DNA of 64,000 nucleotides from Adiantum capillus-veneris (taxonomy: Eukaryota > Streptophyta > Polypodiopsida > Polypodiales > Pteridaceae): assembly GCA_014529385.2 (NCBI GenBank), contig CM043955.1, positions 154,039,640 through 154,103,639 of the forward strand, given 5' to 3'. The position numbers and the translations under genes are program-made. Shown piece by piece: positions 1 through 10,135 of the stretch. The first letter of the stretch is position 1, and each line of letters opens with the position of its first letter. The notes below the pieces were generated by a model. That model was given only the letters and a program-made list of their open reading frames with translations, did not search any database and was not told where the DNA came from.

Positions 1-1
1 C

Positions 2-2994
2 TGGTCCAAGAAGAAGAAGGAGACAGAGTCTCCAGAAAACAAGCCAACATCGGAGGCCAATGTGGCAGGTAAAGTAGAGCAAGATTCTCTAATTCTCTCA
101 TTAGACAATGTGTCTAATTCCTGGATAGTTGATTCCGGGGCTTCATTCCATGAGACACCACACAAGCAACATTTCCAAGACTACACCAAAGGTAATTTTG
201 GGTATGTATACTTGGGAGATGATGAAGCTTGTGAGATTGTCGGCAAAGGTACAGTTTCTGTCAAAACTACTAACGGAAATGAATGGAAGCTTAAAGATGT
301 TAGGCATGTTTCTTCTCTTCGCAAAAATTTGATCTCTACAAGACAATTGGACGATGAAGGTCACAACATTGCATTCGGAAACAAACGGTGGAAGATCTCA
401 AAGGGATCTTTGGTGGTTGCCAAGGGAGAAAAAGTCGGTACACTTTACTTGTGTACTGTTAGCACGCAACCTTCAGCTTGTGCAGCAACTACAGAAGTTG
501 ACAGTGCGGTGTGGCACTACCGACATGGGCATATGAGTGCCAAACGAATGCAAATCCTTCAAACAAAGAAGCTTCTACCAGGTTTGAAAGAAGTGGACTT
601 AGAGTTCTGTGAAGATTTTGTTTATGGTAAACAAAAGAGGGTAAAATTTCAAAAATCAAGAAATGAAAGAAAAAATAAAAAACTTCAATTGGTTCATTCT
701 GATGTTTGGGGTCCTGCAAGTACACCATCACTTGGTGGCTCATTGTACTATGTAACATTCATAGATGATGCGACTAGAAAAACATGGGTTTATGTCATGA
801 AGAATAAATCCGATGTATTTTCCATATCTCAAAGGTGGAAAGCCTTTGTCGAAAATGAAACAGGTACCAAGGTTAAATGCCTCAGATCCAACAATGGAGG
901 CAAATATTGCAGCCAAGATTTTGAAAGCTTTTGTGCTAGCAATGGCATTCGGAGGCAAAGGACAACCCCAAGGACACCTCAACAAAATGGGATTTCGGAA
1001 AGGATGAACAGGACAATCATGGAACGAGCACGAAGCATGCGGCTACATGCAGGCCTACCGCTTGAGCTTTGGGCGGAAGCTGTAAGTACGTCTGTGTACT
1101 TAATCAGTCGGTCACCCTCAACGGCATTGGATGGGGGAGTTCCAGAAGAGGCATGGATAGGTAAACCGGTGAATTATGCATTTCTCATAGTGTTTGGGTG
1201 TGAGGCTTTTATGCACATAGATAGAAGCCTAAGATCAAAGCTAGATGCAAAGTCCAAAAAGTGTTTCTTCATTGGCTATGGAGAAGGAGACTTTGGGTAT
1301 CGCCTATGGAATCTTGAAGATGGTAAAATCTTAAGGAGTAGGGATGTAATTTTTAACGAACAAAATATGTACAAAGATTACTTGGAAAGAAAACAAACAA
1401 AAGAAACAGGTGATGAGTACATGGAGCTTGAGGACGGTGAAGACTCAAGGACTGCAAACGGTGACAATGTGCAACAACGTCAACCAAATGAGGAGCCTCA
1501 ACCTATTCCCCGAAGATCTACAAGAGCAAGTAGACCTCCAGAAAGGTTTGTTCCTTCCTTCAACCATCTCTTGGTCTCAGATTCTGGAGAGCCGGAATCA
1601 TATGAAAAAGCTATGCAACATGAATCCAAAGAACAATGGACGAAGAGCATGCAAGTGGAGATGGACTCACTACATCGCAACCAAACATGGGAGTTGGTTG
1701 AGTTGCCGAAAGGTAAGCAGGCACTTCAAAACAAATGGGTGTACAAGCTGAAGGAAGAAGAAGGTGGGAAGAAAAGGTACAAGTCTAGGCTTGTGGTAAA
1801 AGGTTTTTCTCAAAAGAAAGGTATTGACTTCAATGAAATATTTTCTCCTGTTGTAAAAATGAACTCAATTAGGCTTGTCTTAAGCCTTGTGGCTGCTCAT
1901 GATCTAAATCTCGAGCAAATGGATGTAAATACGGCATTCCCTCACGGTGACTTAGAGGAGAAAATCTACATGCTTCAACCAAAGGGTTATGAAGTAAAAG
2001 GTAAGGAGAAAATGGTTTGCAGATTAAAGAAGAGCTTGTATGGTTTAAAGCAAGTATCAAGACAATGGTACTTGAATTTTGATCGATGGATGTTGGATCA
2101 TGGATTCACAAGATGCAACTCGGATCACGGCGTCTACACGAAGAATTTGGGAGATGGGAAATTCATCATCCTAATGTTGTATGTTGATGACATGTTGATT
2201 ACAAGTGCTAACATGTAGGACATCAAAGACCTAAAAGAGGAGCTGTCCAAATCTTTTTCAATGAAAGATTTAGGTGCTGCAAAGAGGATACTTGGTATGA
2301 AAATATCAAGGGACAGGACGAAGAAGACAATAAAGCTATCTCAAGAAGATTACATCAAGAAGGTACTAGAAAGGTTTGCAATGAAAAATGAAAAACCAGT
2401 TTCTACACCTTTGGCTGGTCATTTTAAACTAACGACCCAGGTAAAGAGCATTGGCAAGCAGTGAAGTGGATACTTAGGTATATAAAAGGGACAACAACAA
2501 ATGCTTTGTATTTTGGAGGAACTGATATTTTTCTAGAAGGGTATGCTGATGCAGATATGGCAGGTGACAAAGATACTCGAAGGAGCACTACTGGCTATGT
2601 GTTCACGGTTGGAGGCACAGCAATAAGCTGGGCTTCAAAGCTGCAGAAAGTGGTTTCACTTTCTACCACGGAAGCAGAGTATGTAGCAATGACGGAGGCA
2701 AGCAAAGAAATTCTGTGGCTTCACAGATTCTTAGAAGAGCTTGGATTCAAACAAGACAATTGTGTCTTGTACAGTGATAGCCAAAGCGCTATCCATCTTG
2801 CGAAGAACTCAGTCTTTCATTCAAGGACAAAGCACATTGAGGTGAGATATCACTTCATACGCACTCTTTTGGAAGAGGGACAGCTAAAGCTAGGAAAGGT
2901 GCATACAAGTGAAAATCTTGCAGACATGTTTACAAAGGTGGTCAACAAGGAGAAGTTGAGATTTTTCTCATCTTCAATCGACATTCAAGGATAA
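2..2994 (+). pseudogene. Ty1/copia gag-pol polyprotein, 5'-truncated by window edge, inactivated
   Basis: One reading frame is open from base 2 and gives the copia order protease, GAG-pre-integrase, integrase, reverse transcriptase, RNase H. The protease motif DSGAS lies at about 131-145. The integrase has HSDVWGP at about 694-714 and the NGxxER glutamate at about 985-1000, but the second catalytic aspartate is Asn (LRSNNGG, about 881-900). The GAG-pre zinc site reads CEDF where CEDC is usual. RT keeps YVDD at about 2180. Breaks: an in-frame TAG at 2216-2218 directly after the RT active-site region, then a deletion of roughly 50 codons near 2440-2450 that also shifts the frame. RNase H continues to a stop at 2992-2994, with the DSQSA and KHIEVRYHF motifs typical of copia. 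The element once encoded all functions for copy-and-paste transposition. It cannot be autonomous now. Family assignment is secure. Confidence 0.95.
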
Positions 2995-3040
2995 GAAGCC
3001 AGAATGGAAAGCAGTCACAGGTTTGGTTTGGAGATCAGTC

Positions 3041-3054
3041 TCCAAGTGGGAGAT
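3041..3054 (+). promoter_or_regulatory. polypurine tract of copia element 1
   Basis: The purine-rich stretch AAGTGGGAGAT lies immediately 5' of the 3' LTR, the usual place and sequence style for plus-strand priming in plant copia elements. Confidence 0.85.
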
Positions 3055-3781
3055 TGTTAAGTATGGAGCCTGATTTACCCTTGAAATTTTCTGTGGTAAA
3101 AGCGCACATTTGTAAGGCCCCCATTATGAGGAGAAGCCATCGTGCGTGAAGGAAAATCACTCACTGGAAGCCAAAATTTTCATGGACAAGAATCAGGGGC
3201 AACTTTTTTCGCCGGAATATTCCTTTTCACCGGAATATTATGGCCGGACGACGGCCGGAAAGTGGTTGGAAAACAACAGGTCGGTTGGCCGGTGGCCGGT
3301 GGTCGGAAGTCAATGGCCGGTGGCTGGTGGCCGAATTCAAAAGCGGACTTGTCTTCTCAAGGGCGGCCACACATGGGCGGATTGGAGGGTCCGATTTGGA
3401 CTTATTCGCACAAGGGCGGCTACACATGGCTGTCTCTCATTAGAGAGGGCAGCCCTTTTGGCCTATAAAAGGAGGCCATTTCTACACCCATTTCATAGTG
3501 TGAAGTTGATGCAACAAGGTGAGTGTGAGGTGGTGAGAGTGAAGCAAGGCGGGAGCTCTATCAAGGGTTTAATCCCTTTGTAAACTACTTCTTCTTTTGA
3601 AGTGCTAAAGCCATCCAGTGGCTGCTTTTCCGTGGACGTAGCCCACATTGGGTGAACCATGTATATCGTGTGTACTCTCTCTCTCTCTACTCTACTCTAT
3701 AATCTCTTGTGTGTGAAATCTATCTCTCTCCATTAAGTAATCTACTCAAAAATCTATTTAGCTACGTCTTATTTTCTAACA
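3055..3781 (+). repeat. 3' LTR of copia element 1
   Basis: The LTR runs from TGTTA at 3055 to TAACA ending at 3781, giving 5-bp terminal inverted repeats and 727 bp. It directly follows the polypurine tract. A TATA box (TATAAAAG) is at 3464-3471, followed by the presumed R/U5 part with a CT-rich tract near 3675. The U3 part (about 3240-3330) is dense in GGCCGG and GGCCGGTGG units on both strands. The partner 5' LTR is outside the window, so divergence and target-site duplication cannot be checked. Confidence 0.9.
3464..3471 (+). promoter_or_regulatory. TATA box of copia LTR
   Basis: TATAAAAG sits about 410 bp into the LTR, with a GC-rich U3 upstream. This is the expected core promoter for the element's genomic RNA. 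Confidence 0.7.
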
Positions 3782-4320
3782 CCGACTACTCTCCCAATGG
3801 TCGCTACAACATTTTTGCTCTCCGTTCACTCTCCAAGGCGTTGTGTTTAACAACACTTGCCCAAATGGCCAACCTTGTAGTGCTTGTAAAGAAAGATTTT
3901 GCAATATCCACTTTCGGTGTTAACTTTCGCGGGCACCTTATTGCCCATGTCAGCATGAACCAAGCTGTAGGGGTTAATGACACCCAAGAAATCACAACCA
4001 CTTTACTTAACAGGGAGCCACCCCAAAAGGCCAAGGGTCAAAATTGTAATTCGAAAGATCCTAAAGCAAAAGCCGGATATCATGTAAAGCATTGATTTCT
4101 TTAATGAAACTACTTTTTGCTGTCTATGACTCTCTTTCTTGCAAGGTTTTGAATTTCTTATATGTTGGGCTTCCATTGTGTATGAGAAGCACCATAATTT
4201 CTGCTATGACTACTAAAGGGTTTGGCAGGCATTAAAATTAATAAAATACATACTTTGTTATATCTAGGTTCCAAAGTTATGGATGTGCCTAGTAAAGGGC
4301 TTGGAAGTCCCTAAAATATG
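3782..4320. other. unassigned sequence between copia LTR and hairpin region
   Basis: No recognisable domain is visible. A plus-strand open stretch at 3709-4095 begins inside the LTR. Its codons after 3782 do not match a family I know, so I do not call it a gene. The 3782-4100 part is less AT-rich than the following 4100-4320. Confidence 0.5.
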
Positions 4321-4323
4321 CTA

Positions 4324-4387
4324 CCACAAGGGTGCGCATTGGGGCCTTCCATCAGCAGATGAAGTGTCCAAATGCGCGCCCTTGTGG
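4324..4387. repeat. hairpin 1 (17-bp stem, 30-nt loop)
   Basis: The left arm at 4324-4340 (CCACAAGGGTGCGCATT) pairs with the right arm at 4371-4387 (AATGCGCGCCCTTGTGG), with one G.T wobble. A second hairpin about 400 bp away (4722-4787) carries the same stem. The loops match best when one hairpin is reverse-complemented, so the two lie in opposite orientation. Very small foldback elements or RNA hairpins are both possible. Confidence 0.85.
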
Positions 4388-4721
4388 CAGATGATCTTGG
4401 ACCCATCTAGGAGCATAGCCAGGTGCAAAACAGAGTGACAAGACATTAATACCCAGTTGCAAAACAGAAAGACATGCATACCCAGGTAACCTTAAGCCCA
4501 TCTTGCCCCAGATACCTAAAGTTGTATTAACAAACCACAAGAGTAAACTATGTGGCAATATCTAGCCCATTTTGGAGTATAGGACTGACATGGACTAAGG
4601 GGGGATGATTGCCAGAAGCATCTATGCTAATTGAAGCATTGAAGCAAACAAAACATACTTATTGCTTGTCAAAATTGTCTGGAAACCACTGGAAAGTGTT
4701 TGGAAAGCACTAGAAAAGGCT

Positions 4722-4787
4722 GCCACAAGGGCGCGCATTGTGTCCATCCATAGGCCTCTGGAAGCCCCAAATGCGCGCCCTTGTGGC
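4722..4787. repeat. hairpin 2 (18-bp perfect stem, 30-nt loop)
   Basis: The left arm 4722-4739 (GCCACAAGGGCGCGCATT) is perfectly complementary to 4770-4787. It shares its stem with hairpin 1. Both hairpins lie downstream, in the minus-strand sense, of the histone-like frame that ends at 5173, so they could sit in its 3' transcript region or be subterminal structures of the surrounding element. Confidence 0.88.
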
Positions 4788-5011
4788 AACCAATTTGGGG
4801 GCATTCCAAGACATTTTCAACACTTTGTAAATTCTTTTTCCATGCAATAGTGAGTCACATAGCATGGATACATCAGGAAGTGCATGCCCCACTTAGCCAA
4901 GGTACTAAACGTAGGCAATTTTTCACAATAACAAGCTAATGGCTACATACATACAATAGAAGGTAGACAAAACTTGGACCAGTGCTACATCACATGGTAC
5001 AGAATTAAAAC

Positions 5012-5128
5012 AATACAATGCGCAATGGGGTATACAATAAAAGACGCTTATATTAAAATTCTTTCCAATACAATGCACAGAGTGGGGTATACAATCAAAA
5101 GACGCTTGTATTCAAATTCTTCCCAATC
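5012..5128. repeat. imperfect tandem duplication, unit about 58 bp
   Basis: Two adjacent units begin CAATACAATGC and share GGGGTATACAAT and AAAAGACGCTT. They differ at several positions. They lie just past the end of the histone-like frame and have no coding content. Confidence 0.75.
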
Positions 5129-5172
5129 TTGAAGTTTCGTAAATACAAAAAGGTTTGATGCCTAATTACAAG

Positions 5173-6036
5173 CTACTCCTCATGGCGTAAACAACGAGCA
5201 AGCTACATATCCTTGGGCATAATGGTTACACGCTTTGCATGGATGGCATAGAGGTTAGAATCCTCGAATATGCTAGTTAAATATTGCTCTGCTACCTCTT
5301 CGACTGCCTCTATGGCCACGACGCCCATCCGAAACTGAGTGTTGTACAATTGCAAAACCTCCCTACATAGCCTTGCAAAAGGGGCCCTCCGAATCAAGAG
5401 ATCGGTGCTCTTTTGATAGTGTCGAATCTCTGCAAAAGCACGGCTGCGCTTTCTTACCTTCTGAGGTCAACGTGGAGGTGCATTTTTGGCACGAGTTGGG
5501 GCAGCTTGCTTCCTCTTCTTGTAGACAATGCTCTTTCTCTTTTTTTTCTGCACAGGCACTTCCAACACCTCATAATCTGATTCCACCCACTCTCCATCTG
5601 ATTCGTGCTCTTCATTATTGAGCGGATGTGATGGTGTAGGTCCACTCCCTTTAGGAAGTGTCTTACCCCCAAAAGACATGTGAGCCTGATAAGTTTGTAT
5701 TTGGACGCCAACCCATGGGGCATCTTCATCTGTTTGCATCTCTTCGGAGCCTTCTAACGATATCTTTTGGCTGTTTGTTTCTTTGCCTTGGTCGCTCTCA
5801 TCCTCCCTGTTGCCATCAGAATAGTTGGAGTCCGAGGAATAGACAGCAAGGCGATGCTTCCTTCTCTCTTTTGTAGTTGTAGAGGACTAGCCATGCTGAT
5901 TTGAAGCTCCAGCTTCTTCTGTGTGGACTTCACCTTGAGCTTGTGAAGTTCCAGCTTCTGTTGTTGTACCTTTGAGTCGTTGGCCATCCAGACCCTCTGG
6001 ATATGCAATCCTAGCCGTTTGTTTTGTTCTTGCCAT
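5173..6036 (-). pseudogene. histone H3-like protein with long internal tail insertion; three in-frame nonsense codons
   Basis: One minus-strand frame starts at ATG 6036-6034 with MARTKQTAR, identical to the canonical H3 N-terminus including the lysine-4 site. About 170 residues of non-H3 sequence follow, rich in Asp/Glu/Ser and then Lys/Arg. An H3-like KRKQAAPTRAKNAP segment comes next. The histone fold includes REIRxYQKST-type alphaN (here AEIRHYQKSTDLLIR), RAPFARLCREV, the FEDSNLYAIHAKRVTIMPKD signature, and a C-terminal LARCLRHEE after a stop. Stops are at 5887-5889 (TAG), 5467-5469 (TGA) and 5203-5205 (TAG). The frame never shifts, and each stop fits a C to T change of CAG or CGA. Loop 1 has the length of ordinary H3, without the CENH3 insertion, although APF resembles CENH3. 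No introns are seen inside the frame. A retroposed or transposon-captured H3 variant gene is the best reading. Whether an intact relative is expressed elsewhere cannot be seen here. Confidence 0.85.
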
Positions 6037-6095
6037 GGTAGCACCTAGCAGGGAAAATGACAAAATGAGCGCCTTCAACCTTTAAATAGGTTTTT
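6037..6095 (-). promoter_or_regulatory. possible TATA box and/or splice acceptor just upstream of H3-like ATG
   Basis: On the minus strand TATTTAAA lies at 6088-6081, about 45 bp before the ATG. A pyrimidine-rich stretch ending CCTGCTAG then lies directly before GTGCTACCATGG. The first could be a core promoter and the second a 5'-UTR intron acceptor, a feature known in plant H3.3 genes. The two readings exclude each other in part, and neither is proven. Confidence 0.35.
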
Positions 6096-7762
6096 TTGAG
6101 ATTTTGGCCCTTTCACACTATGCGGCCAATTGAGTGAAACTCAAATAAACCAATTGAATTTAACAACTAAACCTGGATCATGCGGACGGCTGATGCGACG
6201 CCCAAACGCTGCCTTTTCGATACTTAGTTACACGCCAAGCTTCATGGCCCAAGGACGCTCGCGAGCGTTTCCACTTCTCGAATGCTGCAGTACGAGAGGC
6301 GTTGCGTAACTGCTTTGCTAACATCGACTCTCTTGCTTTCTCAATAGTACAAGTTCTCCCAAAGGTGTGCCTAAAAAACCAGTTAAACATTGCTTGGAGG
6401 TAATTGGAGTGTGAACTACCACCACCATGCCGAGTATTCTTGAAGTAGACTCCTTTTGCTCGATAGTGGGACTTCTCCATGCCTTGTGTACTCCATCAAT
6501 CGAACCATAGCGGTCCATGAAGTATGCACCATGCGCATAGAGAATGTGCTAAACCAACCAAAAAGGAGATAAGCCAATAGAAAAGTTGCATTTTCAAACA
6601 TTGCATATGTATTAAGTCCGTTAAAACAAACCATGTAGTGTGTAATCTTGATTTCAAACTATCCGTCCTTAGCAGCCTTTGTGAATTCATAAAGCACCTT
6701 CTTGAACTCCTCTCGCTGCTCAACGATGGTGCTTGAAAGATTCATCAATTGCACAACCTTTTGAAAGGATGACCATACTAGCTTGCGTTGGTTAGCAACC
6801 TCCACATTGGGATCTTTGTCCGTCGTGCATGAACACAAATCTTTCCACAACTCCCACCGCTTCTCACTTGCTAGATCGACACTTGCCTTGGATACCTGCA
6901 TTGGAGACTTTGACATCTTCTTGAAAAATAGACGTGCTTTGGCTCCATTCATGGAAACCTTCTGAGCAACCTCATATGTCTTCTCCCTACAAGTCTCTGC
7001 TACAATGTTCACCTTGATCGGTGACATCCAATCTCATTAAGGAGCGTCTCCACCTCCTGCAAGAGTCTTTTGACCGTTGAAGGGGCTTCATTGTGAAAGC
7101 ATAATCAATGTGATGCTTTAGGATCCTATCAAATATTTGCATAAACGCATGCAATGTACAAAAGTGAACATTGTTGAGGGAGAAGGGAATTATGGGGTTC
7201 CACCCAAGATCTTTGCTATCCCTATTGGGCACCTGCAGCATATCACATCAAAGAACCGAAGTTTGCCACTCCCTATTTATATGGTCATCATTATCTTCGT
7301 CCTCACCTTCCACTTGAGTTGCTCAACTTGTCTTGTGCCCTTTCGTACAGAATGGACAGGGAAGTAAAGAATTTGCACCTTGTTTGCATCCAAGCATGCA
7401 CTTTATGGTCTTTAGATCACCACCTAAATGCCATTCAACATCAAACTCCCCACGTCCTGGAACCATGAGCTTCTCACCATTTATTTGAGCTTTAATGACC
7501 TCTGTGACCCATGGGATTCTACTGAAAATCCATGCAAGGACTTCATGTGTCTCTTTTGGAACTTCAATTGCACCAAACCACCATATATCCTTCTCTGATT
7601 GCACACTAAAAGAGGGCTTTGTCGCTTCACTCGAACTGCAAGATTGCTTGGCATAAGCTAGGGCTTCATTCATAAGCGTGATGCTCATTCTCTCCAACTT
7701 TCTCCCTTTAACAATTACACACTCATCCAACTTCAGCACGAACATAAGCTTGCCTTCAAGAA

Positions 7763-7834
7763 CTGCCAACAATATAAAGCCTCAGAATGCATGTTATGAC
7801 ACATCATAGAGCATGTAGGCAACTCTAAACTAAC
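7763..7834 (-). other. predicted short intron (72 bp) in transposase-like gene
   Basis: The donor is GCAG|GTTAGT at 7835/7834 and the acceptor is TTGGCAG|TT at 7763/7762. Splicing gives LSDAVLEGKL in frame and avoids the TAG directly after the donor. Confidence 0.6.
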
Positions 7835-8397
7835 CTGCATCACTCAAATTGTAGAAAACAGCCATGGACTGCTGCAATCGTATCAAGTCCACAAAGATAT
7901 TGTTGAATTTGGTGTAAACAAACCCTTCGGTCCGCAAAACACTATTAGAAACAGCACCGCTTCCCTTCCCGTGGCCCTTCCTTCCTTGTGATTTGCTATG
8001 GAGCGGCTGAAGAGGCATCGTGTCTTCAATATACAAGTAGTCCCCTAATCGGTGAACAACATCTTCATTTGACACCTTCTTGGCAATTGCCACTCTGTGA
8101 GGAAGTGGGAATAGGTTTTCCGTGACTCCTCGACTTCTTAATGCATCTTTTAACACTTAATGTATTGCTTGATAGCCCTTCGTACTAATCCCAACAGCAT
8201 CACAAATATCCTGAACATCTAGATCAGTGACAATATTAGAAAAATCACTAAGAACTCTCTTAGTGATTGTGTCTTTCAAGTGTTTTGCCTCTGGAGCATC
8301 AAGCATCCCAATAAAATCCTCTTTGTTGAAACTAGAACGAAGTAAAGTAGCCCTAGCTTACGCATTCGCGTCGTCGCACGTTTCTTGGACGAAGTTC

Positions 8398-8464
8398 CTA
8401 TTGCCCAAAACAACAATGATGAGCGGTATTAGACTTAAACAACATGAGGGACAGAACATGTTAC
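8398..8464 (-). other. predicted short intron (67 bp) in transposase-like gene
   Basis: The donor is AG|GTAACA at 8465/8464 and the acceptor is CAATAG|G at 8398/8397. Removing it joins TAIR to NFVQETC in frame, whereas reading through meets TAA at once. The size is near the lower limit for plant introns. Confidence 0.6.
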
Positions 8465-9117
8465 CTTATAGCTGTCACCCTTCGTTTTCTTGCACCTCCA
8501 CGTGGTGCAAGAGTCTGAATTTCGGACAACTCTCGTTTCCTCACCCTACCTCCCATGGCAGTACTCTTCATGTGTGAAAGAGTATCCTCAAGCTTTTTAA
8601 TTACATTTTCCTTGGTTGTGATGGTGCTCTTTGCCTCCTCAAGCGCACTAGTAGTTGTTTGCATCTGATCTTGAAGATTGTGGAAACTCCCATTGAGCAA
8701 CTGCCAACGACGCAAGTAAATATCGGACCGCGCAATCTCGTGTTTGTTTAGTCTCTTGCAGTAGACCAACAAACCTTGCTCTCCATTTCCAACGTATTGC
8801 AACAGTGATGGAATGTTTGCAAAAGACGGATGAACATTGAGAGAAGGATCCTTTGGATACAAGCATCCGTCTGTCCAGAGATCCACATTCTTCTCCCCTT
8901 GAGCGCGGCATTCGTTGGCTGAAGGTAATGTACCCAAGCATGTTTTCTTTGTCGGAACATACTCTTGAGGTAGGCGTAGGAAAAGCCCTGGAGACCTACC
9001 GCGTGAAGATCTTGCTAGGACATTGGTCACGTCCTCAAGAGGCATTGTAGGATGGACAGATGGAGCTTGAAGGATGGAGAGATGGGTGTGTAGGTGCAGC
9101 AGCAGGTGCAGGTGCAA

Positions 9118-9584
9118 GGGGGATGGGTGTAGGAGAGGAGCTTAGATTAGGAGGGAAAGTTTTCAATTTTGGGGGGAATTTCCTAAAAGTTTTGGAGGGA
9201 GTCAAAAAATGTTGAATTATGAGTAATTTAACTTAAAAATATTTTTTTAAATATGTATATATGTTGGGGGTACTTTTTAGGGGGGAATAGAGGTTTTTTG
9301 AAAGTTTTTGAAAAAAGTCATTTTTTTAACCTCTTTGACCCACGGATTTGCTTAGGTGGCATCGGAGAGTTAAGAGGCCACTTACAAGTTGGCCAAAAAG
9401 CTAGAGAGAGAAGACCCCCTACTTTTCAAATGGTTCACCCCCCCCCCCCCTTCCCCCTACCTTTTTAGGGGTCAAAGGTGGAGGAGACCCTACCAAAATA
9501 GCCCCATTCAAAGCCTTTGTCCCCCTTAATCTTGGCAGGCTTCCTCGAAATTAGGGATTCTTACAAGGCCCATGGAGAGTCCAT
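9118..9584. other. non-coding, homopolymer-rich sequence
   Basis: G- and T-rich runs (9155-9310) are followed by a C run near 9438-9452 and C-rich sequence to about 9530. The last 100 bp resemble 28100-28215. No gene is seen. It may contain the 5' end of the transposase-like unit, but no clear terminal inverted repeat is recognisable. Confidence 0.5.
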
Positions 9585-10135
9585 TTTTTTTCTAATGTTG
9601 GCACTTGTAAGACCTTCTGGCACGACAGAATTACTTAACGCTATACGAAAAGTATCCCAACTATCTGGCAAAGTGATTAAGAGAAACATAGCCTTCACTG
9701 AATCTGGAAAGACTATCTCCTGTGCTGTTAACTGGCTGAAAATTGTGTGAAATTCATTGAGATGATTTGACATAGCTGTCCCTTCCTTCATCTTCAAATC
9801 CACCAATTTCTTGAGCCAATAAATTTGAGAAGCAGCACTGTTTCTTGTACATACCACATAGCTTTTGCCATACGCCATACGCTGTAGTCTCTTCTACTAC
9901 GTTGAAGTAAACATTTTCTGCCCAGTGTCAGCATGATTGTGGAGCAGGCTAACTCGTCAAGATCTTCATCTTCAGCCATACCTTCTGGTCTCTCCCCTTT
10001 GAGCTTCAGTGGCTTCAATTGTTTTTTCTGCACCAAAACCTGCCAAATCTGCTTCTTCCAGAATGGAAAGTTTGTGTCATCCACCTTCTTTATGTTGTAA
10101 AGAGTCTCACTTTGAGAAGATGCCATATCTGCCAA
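9585..10135 (-). pseudogene. Ty1/copia gag fragment (element 2), frameshifted and 3'-truncated
   Basis: The frame starts near 10135 with MADMASSQSETLYNIKKVDD, followed by NFPFWKKQIWQVL, the usual start of copia gag. It then shifts frame near 9880-9800. The second half carries LVDLKMKEGTAMSNHLNEF, FSQLTAQEI and LLITLPDSWDTFRIAL, all typical of the UBN2/gag_pre family of plant copia capsids. Homology stops abruptly after LTSANI (about 9590), where a sequence shared with 28.2 kb begins. No zinc knuckle or pol is left. Confidence 0.9.

Larger units (their letters stand above)
6178..9117 (-). pseudogene. DNA-transposon transposase-like gene, multi-exon, decayed; superfamily not assigned
   Basis: Several minus-strand segments join into one protein when short GT-AG introns are removed: 8464-8398 (67 bp) and 7834-7763 (72 bp), both preserving frame, with another likely at about 6612-6540. 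N-terminal part (9117-8465): coiled coil (about 8700-8570) and basic cluster GGARKRRV. Middle: a region with two in-frame TAA codons near 8362-8360 and 8160-8158. Then LKLDECVIVKG, GGDLKTIKCMLG and a PCPFC pair (about 7430-7330), and IPFSLNNVHFCTLHAFMQIF (about 7190-7130). Near the end, MEKSHYRAKG with TRHGGG (about 6480-6410). D-D-E residues may lie in LKLDE, GGDLK and MEKSH. I base this on the general look of eukaryotic DDE transposases of this type, not on a verified family match. Frame breaks occur near 7080 and 6490. It sits 140 bp upstream of the H3-like frame on the same strand. Confidence 0.6.

Noticed and set aside
4352-4892. Short open frames around the hairpins
   Set aside because: They are mirror-image translations of the inverted repeats and show no protein-like character.
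5173-6036. Calling the H3-like frame a centromeric CENH3 gene
   Set aside because: It shares APF with CENH3, but loop 1 has ordinary H3 length, the N-terminus is exactly canonical, and three nonsense codons are present. H3-like is as far as the sequence allows.
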